A DNA stretch of 7,498 nucleotides from contig JAJYJR010000280.1 in NCBI GenBank assembly GCA_021789355.1, positions 1 through 7,498 on the forward strand, in the 5' to 3' direction. The DNA comes from Chloroflexota bacterium (GTDB taxonomy: Bacteria; Chloroflexota; Limnocylindria; Limnocylindrales; CSP1-4). The position numbers and the translations under genes were made by a program. The notes under the pieces were generated by a model. It made no database searches and had not been told where the DNA came from. It worked only from the letters and a program-made list of their open reading frames with translations. How positions within the stretch are numbered: the first letter of the stretch is position 1; each line of letters begins with the position of its first letter. Below are positions 1 to 4,976 of this stretch, piece by piece.

Positions 1-1
1 A

Positions 2-424
2 GGGACGGTCAACGACACCTACGCCACCCAGCTCAACCTGGTGAAGACGATCGAACAGATCCTGGGTCTGCGGCCCATGAACCAGATGGACCGGGCCGCC
101 GTGCCCATGTTCAACGCCTTCACCAGCAAGCCGGACTTCCGGCCCTACAGCGCGGTGCCGAACCGGATCCCCCTCACGCTCGGGATCAAGGCCAGTGCGG
201 CGACGGTCCCGGCCGGGATGGCGACCCTCTACCAGCAATGGGTGACCTGGAGCGCAAACCAGCACTTCGGGGGGTCCGCGCCGGCCCCGGACGTGGCCAA
301 CCCGGCGCAGCTCAACCGGCTCGACTGGTACACCAGCCACGCCTGGGCCGTGCCGTACCCGGGCGACGCGACCATCCTCGCGCCAAGCCAGGTGCCCGGC
401 GGAAAGACGGGAGGGGACAACTAG
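2..424 (+). CDS. Phosphoesterase-family protein, C-terminal part (5' end outside window)
   Basis: The reading frame is open from the left edge to TAG at 422-424, so only about the last 140 residues are present. The segment YATQLNLVKTIEQILGLRPM followed by NQMDRAAVPMFNAFT and a KPDFRPYSAVPNRIPL stretch is characteristic of the C-terminal end of phosphoesterase/alkaline-phosphatase-superfamily proteins (PF04185 type, including YncE-phosphatase fusions). In that family this part packs against the metal-dependent hydrolase core, while the metal ligands lie upstream and outside the window. The tail is Trp/Pro-rich (WYTSHAWAVPYPGD) and ends in a Gly/Asp-rich stretch. A GTG at 41 could be mistaken for a start, but the family motif begins before it, so the gene certainly begins upstream. 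Such proteins are usually exported; that cannot be checked here. The substrate is unknown (phosphomonoester or diester). A strong hairpin follows the stop codon. Confidence 0.8.
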   Translation, partial: GTVNDTYATQLNLVKTIEQILGLRPMNQMDRAAVPMFNAFTSKPDFRPYSAVPNRIPLTLGIKASAATVPAGMATLYQQWVTWSANQHFGGSAPAPDVANPAQLNRLDWYTSHAWAVPYPGDATILAPSQVPGGKTGGDN

Positions 425-433
425 GCCGACCGG

Positions 434-475
434 GCGCGTGGCCGGAGCCGGGTGGGGGCGGCTCCGGCCACGCGC
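434..475 (+). terminator. Strong GC hairpin after the phosphoesterase gene
   Basis: The arms 434-449 and 460-475 are perfect reverse complements over 16 bp (GCGCGTGGCCGGAGCC on the left), with a 10-nt G-rich loop (GGGTGGGGGC). The hairpin starts 9 nt after the TAG stop. No T-tract follows, so it is a Rho-independent terminator only in the loose sense seen in GC-rich genomes. It may otherwise act as a 3'-end stabiliser or transcription block. Confidence 0.75.
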
Positions 476-584
476 TATGTGACAGCTCGCGGCGGCGACG
501 TGCCGGATGCGAGCGGGAGGTGGATGCGGGAACGGTCGAGCACGGGGCGGTTGGCAGGCCGCGCGCTGTGGCGCAGCTCGTCCC

Positions 585-606
585 CCACCGTGAGCCGGCA
601 CGGTGG
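585..606. promoter_or_regulatory. Candidate operator dyad upstream of the Rrf2-fusion gene
   Basis: CCACCGTG (585-592) and CACGGTGG (599-606) form a perfect 8-bp inverted repeat separated by 6 nt, centred about 100 nt before the ATG at 699. Rrf2-family regulators bind dyads as dimers and commonly repress their own gene, so this is a reasonable candidate autoregulatory site. The position is far upstream of the presumed promoter, and a dyad of this size can arise by chance in GC-rich DNA. It could also form a small RNA hairpin. Confidence 0.3.
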
Positions 607-665
607 CACGCCGTCGACTCGTCCGCTTACCGATCGGCTCGCGTGGGGGGTGGGCGCGATGGGCG

Positions 666-690
666 TACCGTACCTGACCCCCAATCGGAG
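666..690 (+). promoter_or_regulatory. Possible -10 element and ribosome binding site of the fusion gene
   Basis: TACCGT at 666-671 fits a TAnnnT -10 element and would start transcription near 678, giving a leader of about 20 nt. GGAG at 687-690 is a Shine-Dalgarno placed 8 nt before the ATG at 699, and it supports that ATG as the true start. No recognisable -35 exists. The corresponding region is G-rich (six Gs at 645-650, then GGG at 652-654 and 661-663). The RBS is convincing; the promoter is tentative. Confidence 0.4.
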
Positions 691-698
691 CATCCTGG

Positions 699-2918
699 AT
701 GACACACCCCGCCGTCAGCCCGCAGACTGAGCTGGGCCTCGGTGCGCTGCGAGCGCTCGCCCGCCGGCCCCAGGACTGGGACGCCACGGAGCTTGCGGAC
801 GCCCTCGACGCACGCGCGGATCGGCTCGTCGAGGTCGTCGGCCGCCTGGTCGCGGCGGGGTGGCTCCACGCCATGCGCCGCTCAGGGCGCCTGACCTACC
901 GATATGCCGATCCGCGCCCGATCCCCACGCTCGGCGAGGTGATCACCGCGATCGACGGCGCCGGCGCGGCTGACGACTGCGCGCTGGGCCTGGGTCCCTG
1001 CGGCGGGTTGACGGGCGGCCCGGTCTGTGGTGCGCACCGCGGATGGCTGCGCCAGCTCGGCGGCAGTGCCCTCCTCGCGCTGCCGCTGCTCCCGACCCAG
1101 GCGGCGCGAACGAGACTTCCGGACCCCTGGCACGGCGGCGCCGAGCGCGACGAGGATCGCGCCGCGCCCACGGTGACCGGCCCGGATGCCGCGGACCCCG
1201 TGGTCGCGGGACCGGCCTGGGGGCCGGACCCGCCGGACCCGTCGTCCGGCGCCGTGACGCCCACCGGCGTCGGCGTTGTTGGCCCCGTGCGCCGGGATGG
1301 CGCGGTGGGGGCCGAGCCCATGATCAGCCGGCGGGCCCTGCTGCGAGGTGCGCTTGCGGCCGGCGCAGCGGCGGCTCTCGACGCCTGCGGCGGGTCGTCG
1401 CCGCGGGCGTGGCTGGGCCCCGCTCCGCTCGGGCGTCCCGCAGCGGTGGCGGCGCCGGTGGCACGCCCGGCGCCCCCGCCTGCGGCCTCGCCCTTCGTGG
1501 CGCCGCCGGTGGCGCAGCGGCGGACCGACCATCCCGTGCTGCTGGAGAACGTGCGCCCGGGGACCGCGGGATGGTGGGCCGGCGCGGACGGCATCCCGGC
1601 CGCCGAAGGGTACCTCTCGGCGGCCTCCCTGGCGCCCGGGGAGCGAGCCACGCTGCACCTCGCCAGCGAGGCCGGCACCCTTGACGTCGATTGGTACCGC
1701 CTGGGCTGGTATGGCGGCGCCGGCGGGCGCCTGCTGCACCGCGAACGGCTCCCGGCGGCGCCTGCCACGATGCCGACCGGACCCTCATCCCTCGGATGCA
1801 TCGAGGCCGGCTGGCCGCCCGCCTCCGAGCTCGAGATCGACGCACGCTGGACGAGTGGCATGCACCTGGCGGTCCTGCGGGCCGGATGGGGCGATGCCGG
1901 GTACATCCCGTTCGTCGTCCGCCCGCCCGCCAACGCGAGCTCGACGGATCGCGCACCCGTGCTGGTGGTGAACGCGGCGACCACCTGGCAGGCCTACAAC
2001 TGCTGGGGCGGCAAGAGCCTCTACGCCTACAACTCCTCGGGCGTGTCGATGCCCTGGGGGTCGCAGCAGGCGGCACAGGTGAGCTTCGATCGCCCGCATG
2101 TGCTCGACCAGGGTGCGGGGCTCCTCTTCTACTGGGAGATCCAGTTCATCCGCTGGCTGGAGCGCCACGGCCGCGACGTCGAGTACGCCGCCGACGTCGA
2201 TCTGGTGCTCCACCCCGAGGTCTTCGCCGGCCGCCGGCTGGTGGTGTTCCAGGGGCATCACGAGTACTGGTCGCGGGGCATGCGCGACGCGCTGGAAGGC
2301 CTCATCGAGGCGGGCACCCACGTCCTCTTCCTCTCGGCGAATGAGGTCTACTGGCAGGTCCGCCTGGACGACTCGCCGCTTGGGCCGGCGCGGCGGGTGA
2401 CCTGCTACAAGCAGGCGGCCCCCGACCCGATGGCGCGGAGCGACCCGCAGCTCACTACCACCCTCTGGCGCGCCGCCCCGGTGCGCGCACCCGAGGCGGC
2501 GGTGGTGGGCCAGATGTACGCGCACGTCGTGACCCAGCCGGCCGACTGGCGCGTGGTCAACGCCCGCCATTGGCTCTACGCGAACACCGGGCTGCGCAAC
2601 GGTGACGCCCTCGTCAACCTCGTCGGACAGGAGTACGACACGTACAATCCGACGCTCGCGCCGCCCGGCACGATCCTGCTGGCCTGCAGTCCGGTGGTGC
2701 CGGACCACGTCGATCCGGACACCCCGCCGTTCCAGACCGCCACGCTGTACGTCGCACCGTCCGGGGCGACGGTCTTCGCGGCCGGCACCTTCCAGTGGTC
2801 CTGGGCGCTCGATGACTTCGGCCGCCGCACGTGGGCCGGCATTCGCACGCCGGTCGATCGCCGCGTGGGGATCATGACGGCCAACCTGCTCAACCGCCTG
2901 GGCGACGGGGTGGCCTGA
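699..2918 (+). CDS. Rrf2-like winged-helix / Tat signal / N,N-dimethylformamidase large-subunit-like fusion protein
   Basis: The 739-residue frame starts at an ATG with GGAG 8 nt upstream. Residues 14-90 read as an Rrf2/IscR winged helix: a helix-rich start, ELADALDAR, LVAAGWLHAMRRSGRLTYRY, then the hallmark TLGEVITAIDG. C94, C101, C110 and H113 lie where IscR holds its Fe-S cluster (C-x2-H is kept, other spacings are longer). Residues 140-207 are a Pro/Gly/Ala/Asp linker that retains high GC3. At 208-232 a twin-arginine signal (SRRALLRGALAAG) ends at a weak lipobox-like LDAC (C230). From about 275 to the end is a dimethylformamidase beta-subunit-like domain with YIPFVVRPP, TTWQAYNCWGG, GHHEYWSRGMRDAL and LSANEVYW. 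Y402, Y442 and E522 match the spacing of the two-Tyr-one-Glu iron site reported for DMFase, and H520 gives the H-x-E pair. The substrate is unknown; most relatives are uncharacterised. An internal ATG at 1320 could begin a separate exported 532-residue form. Confidence 0.85.
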   Translation: MTHPAVSPQTELGLGALRALARRPQDWDATELADALDARADRLVEVVGRLVAAGWLHAMRRSGRLTYRYADPRPIPTLGEVITAIDGAGAADDCALGLGPCGGLTGGPVCGAHRGWLRQLGGSALLALPLLPTQAARTRLPDPWHGGAERDEDRAAPTVTGPDAADPVVAGPAWGPDPPDPSSGAVTPTGVGVVGPVRRDGAVGAEPMISRRALLRGALAAGAAAALDACGGSSPRAWLGPAPLGRPAAVAAPVARPAPPPAASPFVAPPVAQRRTDHPVLLENVRPGTAGWWAGADGIPAAEGYLSAASLAPGERATLHLASEAGTLDVDWYRLGWYGGAGGRLLHRERLPAAPATMPTGPSSLGCIEAGWPPASELEIDARWTSGMHLAVLRAGWGDAGYIPFVVRPPANASSTDRAPVLVVNAATTWQAYNCWGGKSLYAYNSSGVSMPWGSQQAAQVSFDRPHVLDQGAGLLFYWEIQFIRWLERHGRDVEYAADVDLVLHPEVFAGRRLVVFQGHHEYWSRGMRDALEGLIEAGTHVLFLSANEVYWQVRLDDSPLGPARRVTCYKQAAPDPMARSDPQLTTTLWRAAPVRAPEAAVVGQMYAHVVTQPADWRVVNARHWLYANTGLRNGDALVNLVGQEYDTYNPTLAPPGTILLACSPVVPDHVDPDTPPFQTATLYVAPSGATVFAAGTFQWSWALDDFGRRTWAGIRTPVDRRVGIMTANLLNRLGDGVA
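1304..1322 (+). promoter_or_regulatory. Possible internal ribosome binding site and start (ATG 1320) for the exported domain
   Basis: GGTGGGGG at 1304-1311 stands 8 nt before an in-frame ATG at 1320 (M208), which begins exactly at the twin-arginine signal (MISRRALL). Initiation here would give a conventional Tat-exported 532-residue protein without the DNA-binding domain. The purine run is a weak Shine-Dalgarno and may just be local G-richness. High GC3 on both sides argues that the upstream part is translated in the same frame. Confidence 0.3.
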
Positions 2919-3416
2919 GGCGACGACTGACGTTCCGCATCCACCCCGCCTGGCGGGTGTTCGCGGGCGAGCCGCTGCTGGTGGGCGCCGCGGCGGCCGC
3001 GACGGACCCACCGCTCGGGCCCGAGGCCTTGATCGAGGCGGCCCCGGCAGTCGAGGCGCGAGCAGGTCGTTCAGGGCCTCGATGACCTCGACGACGTCGC
3101 GCACGCGGTCGGGCAGGGTCGTGAGCCACCCGGTCCGAGTGCGCGCCTGGGCGCCACCCACGGCCGCCTTCTTCCTGGAGCGCGAGGCGTGGCTGGGGTA
3201 GGTCGCGGCGACCCTGGCGCTCGGCCCGGGGGCGGCACACGACGGCGCTGCGAGGGGTGGGATCCGAGCCCTGGCACGGGCCCGTGGTGGCCGACGGGGC
3301 CGCGAGACGCACGAGCCGGTACCCTGCGGTGCCGAACGGCGCGATCGCCTCACCGATGGCGCCGCAGGATCGCCGTCAGCCTCCCGCAGCTGGCCGGTGC
3401 CGGCGCGGCCGTCGGC
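2919..3416. other. About 500-base interval without a convincing gene; coding-like scraps on both strands
   Basis: No open frame here has a good start and full-length coding character. Two short pieces look protein-like. On the + strand about 2930-3060 reads FRIHPAWRVFAGEPLLVG, then a Glu/Ala-rich helix-like stretch, with high GC3 but no start near its beginning. On the minus strand about 3235-3055 reads RTRTGWLTTLPDRVRDVVEV and an amphipathic continuation (IEALNDLLAPRL), again with high GC3 but flanked by poor coding sequence. They meet near 3060. They may be decayed gene ends, a frameshifted gene, or chance in GC-rich DNA. No repeats, tRNA or convincing terminator was seen. Confidence 0.4.
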
Positions 3417-3902
3417 TCAGCCCCGCAGCCCTCTCGGTCGTGGCGACGCCGGTCCGAAGCGCGCATCGGCGAGCAGCAGGAGCCCGGCGCCCACCAGCGG
3501 TCCGACCAGGGTGAGCTCGCCGAGGAGCGGGTGCGGCGCACTGTGCAGGAGCACGAGGCCATAGGTCCCGGCGCCGGCGACGAGCGCCGCCCCGCTGGCC
3601 CGTGGGTAGGTCCAGCCGGGTCCCGTCAGCGCGATGGCGGGCACCGTGAGCAGAAGCCCGAGGAGTGGCGCCTCGACCTCCAGGACGAAGAGCCAGAAGG
3701 TCGCCGTCAGCACGAACACGAGGGCGCCCGCGAGCCGCAGCCAGGCCACCTGCCGCCCACCGCTCGGGTGGTGGTCGCGGGGCGCTGGGGAGCTTCGTCC
3801 GGCCACGGCAGCGGCCTCACGTCTGCTGCGGAGGACCGCCCCGACGGGTCCGTGATCCGCGGCCGACGCCGCCCTCAGGCGATCTCCCGCGCCGTCCACC
3901 AT
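3417..3902 (-). CDS. Small four-helix membrane protein of unknown function
   Basis: The minus-strand frame ends at TGA (3419-3417). The C-terminal 110 residues hold four hydrophobic helices: WLRLAGALVFVLTATFWLF, PLLGLLLTVPAIALTG, GAALVAGAGTYGLVLLHS and LTLVGPLVGAGLLLLADA, joined by short loops including a WTYPRASG turn. The chain ends in a basic Pro/Arg tail, suggesting a cytoplasmic C-terminus. I do not recognise the family, and no catalytic motif is visible. The start is uncertain: ATG at 3902 is used here; GTG at 3953 would add 17 residues; GTG at 3749 would begin just before helix 1 with a GGTGGGCGG purine run upstream. GC3 is clearly high only from about 3749 onward, so the short version (about 110 residues) is quite possible. 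It lies downstream of tatA on the same strand but about 190 nt away, so co-transcription is possible and unproven. Confidence 0.6.
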   Translation of the reverse strand: MVDGAGDRLRAASAADHGPVGAVLRSRREAAAVAGRSSPAPRDHHPSGGRQVAWLRLAGALVFVLTATFWLFVLEVEAPLLGLLLTVPAIALTGPGWTYPRASGAALVAGAGTYGLVLLHSAPHPLLGELTLVGPLVGAGLLLLADARFGPASPRPRGLRG

Positions 3903-4090
3903 AGCGCGGCCGGACTGGCGTGACCAGAGGTCACGTGCACGGTCGGAGGGCACCGTCGAGGCGGCCGATCAGGAGCACGGCGAGGTACACCGCCCGGATG
4001 CGGCTGCGCGGGATCAGCGAGGGTCCAGAGCGCGGTCCGCCGGTGCCCGCCACGTGGGTGCGGCCAGCGAAAGGCGGCGGCGGGGCCGGC

Positions 4091-4270
4091 TTACGCGCCC
4101 GGCGGTTGGTCGCCGTCGGACGGAGGCGGCTCCTTGCCCTCCATGGCGTTGCGGAAGTCGCGCATGGCCTTGCCGATCGCGGCGCCCGTCTCGGGCAGCT
4201 TGCCCGGCCCGAGGACCAGGAGCACGATCACGAGCAGCAGGATCAGGTGCCAGGGTGAGAGTGCGTCCAT
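4091..4270 (-). CDS. tatA: Sec-independent protein translocase subunit TatA (TatA/E family), 59 residues
   Basis: Reading the minus strand from ATG (4270) to TAA (4093-4091) gives 59 residues. They have the full TatA layout: a short N-terminus (MDALSPWH), one hydrophobic helix (LILLLVIVLLVLG), the hinge GPGKLPETG, an amphipathic helix (AAIGKAMRDFRNAMEGKE) and an acidic, Pro-rich tail. The FGPxxLP hinge motif of the family appears as LGPGKLPE, with Leu in place of the usual Phe. Helix, hinge and amphipathic segment all match the family even though the protein is at the short end of its size range. TatA oligomers form the membrane-passage component that moves folded, twin-arginine-signal proteins with TatC. 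GGGGG, five bases before the ATG, is a good ribosome binding site. No tatC is in the window. The Tat-signal protein encoded at 699-2918 is an obvious candidate client, although Tat serves many substrates. Confidence 0.9.
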   Translation of the reverse strand: MDALSPWHLILLLVIVLLVLGPGKLPETGAAIGKAMRDFRNAMEGKEPPPSDGDQPPGA

Positions 4271-4598
4271 CGTCGCCCCCTATGGTGCTGCGATCATGGT
4301 CGGCAGTGCCGGCGGGCCGCGGCAGAGCCATGGGGCCCGGAGACCGCCGCGTCCCTCACCTTCGGCTCGGCCTCGGCTGGACCGTCGTGTCCGCCCCGGC
4401 CGTTCGTCAGTGGATGGGGCGCCAGGCCGCGACCGGGGGCGGCGCGGTGCAACCGTGGGCCGTCCCGAAAGGGGCCGCGTTTCGGAGCCATGTCCAGGGG
4501 CAGCGAGGGGCGCCTCGCGACAGTTCTTGAGTGAATCTTGATCCCCCGCCGACGCCGCAGCGCGGCTGCCGCTTGGGGGTGGCGCGGATGATTGGGGT
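4271..4598. other. Divergent intergenic region between tatA and the KimA unit
   Basis: This 328-base region must hold promoters for both directions. For tatA, CATGAT on the minus strand (4298-4293) is a possible -10. Toward the KimA unit it contains a CCGAAA/TTTCGG inverted repeat (4465-4470 and 4480-4485) that competes with a CCC-GAAA-GGG tetraloop hairpin (4464-4473), and a GCGAGG-GGCG-CCTCGC hairpin (4503-4518) followed by a less GC-rich stretch (4519-4544). GATGAT at 4587-4592 is a weak -10 whose predicted start is the GTG at 4599. No c-di-AMP riboswitch consensus was recognised, nor any gene. Confidence 0.4.
4503..4518. repeat. Short inverted repeat in the KimA-unit leader
   Basis: GCGAGG (4503-4508) and CCTCGC (4513-4518) are exact reverse complements around a GGCG loop, followed by GACAGTTCTTGAG. 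It may be an attenuator-like hairpin, an operator or chance. It lies 81 nt before the GTG start at 4599. Confidence 0.3.
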
Positions 4599-4976
4599 GT
4601 GGGATTGGGCAGTCGCCTCTTCTCGCATACCCCGACGCAGGTCGTTCGGCGGACCCTGGGCCAGCTGGTGGCGTTCGTCGCGCCGCCACCCCTGCCGTCG
4701 GTCCCGCAGCTCTACGAGGCCCTCCGCGCCGGCGCGCCGGCGGAGGTTGCGACAGAACCTGAGACCCCGGGCCTCGACGATCTCCGGGCCGCCCTCGGCG
4801 TGGTGGCCGCGGGGAGTGCCCGCAGCATCACGCTGTGCGGGTTCCCCGATGGTCAGGCGCTGCTGCGGGTGGGCCGGGCGCTGGCGATCACGGGGATCGT
4901 GGTGGAGCCCGTCATACGCAGCGGAGGCGGCGGCGTCGACATCCGGGTGAGGCGGGCGTCGCCGGACGCGCCATGA
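4599..4976 (+). CDS. Unrecognised 125-residue protein translationally coupled to the KimA-type transporter
   Basis: GTG at 4599 to TGA at 4974-4976. GC3 is high throughout, so it is a real gene. Residues 1-30 are a basic/hydrophobic N-terminus (QVVRRTLGQLVAFV) that could be amphipathic or membrane-associating. Residues 30-60 are a Pro/Ala/Glu-rich linker. Residues 60-120 look like a compact alpha/beta unit: a helix (LDDLRAALGVVAAG), strand SITLCGF, helix GQALLRVGRALAIT, strand VVEPVIR, a Gly turn (SGGGG) and strand VDIRVRR. I do not recognise the family. Its stop overlaps the next start as ATGA, a strong sign of translational coupling, so a regulatory or accessory role for the transporter is the simplest inference. 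No Shine-Dalgarno precedes the GTG; TTG at 4605 is an alternative start. Confidence 0.75.
   Translation: MGLGSRLFSHTPTQVVRRTLGQLVAFVAPPPLPSVPQLYEALRAGAPAEVATEPETPGLDDLRAALGVVAAGSARSITLCGFPDGQALLRVGRALAITGIVVEPVIRSGGGGVDIRVRRASPDAP

Noticed and set aside
630..637. CCGATCGG palindrome upstream of the fusion gene
   Set aside because: Eight bases with no extension of the symmetry; expected by chance in GC-rich DNA.
452..730. 92-codon open frame upstream of the fusion gene
   Set aside because: It begins inside the terminator hairpin, has poor GC3 and low-complexity sequence, and overlaps the well-supported start at 699.
1785..3353. 522-codon open frame on the minus strand
   Set aside because: Most of it is antisense to the DMFase-like domain with low-complexity Arg/His/Val composition. 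Only a short part beyond 2919 looks coding-like, and that is described separately.
3189..3923. 244-codon open frame on the + strand
   Set aside because: It is the shadow of the minus-strand membrane protein, polar and Arg/Gly/Glu-rich without domains, while the opposite strand shows clear membrane helices.
3931..4010. Minus-strand fragment ending IRAVYLAVLLIGRLDGALRPCT
   Set aside because: GC3 is high and it is hydrophobic, but only about 20-35 residues are open with no good start. It may be a gene remnant between tatA and the membrane protein and is too weak to annotate.
4271..4598. c-di-AMP (ydaO/yuaA) riboswitch upstream of the KimA unit
   Set aside because: Expected because Bacillus kimA has one, but the conserved purine-rich blocks and the GGGGUGAA-like segment were not found by eye.
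4835..4972. Upstream ATG (4835) for the KimA-type gene
   Set aside because: The added 46 residues are an Arg/Gly-rich out-of-frame reading of the 125-residue gene. The ATG in the ATGA overlap at 4973 is the natural coupled start.
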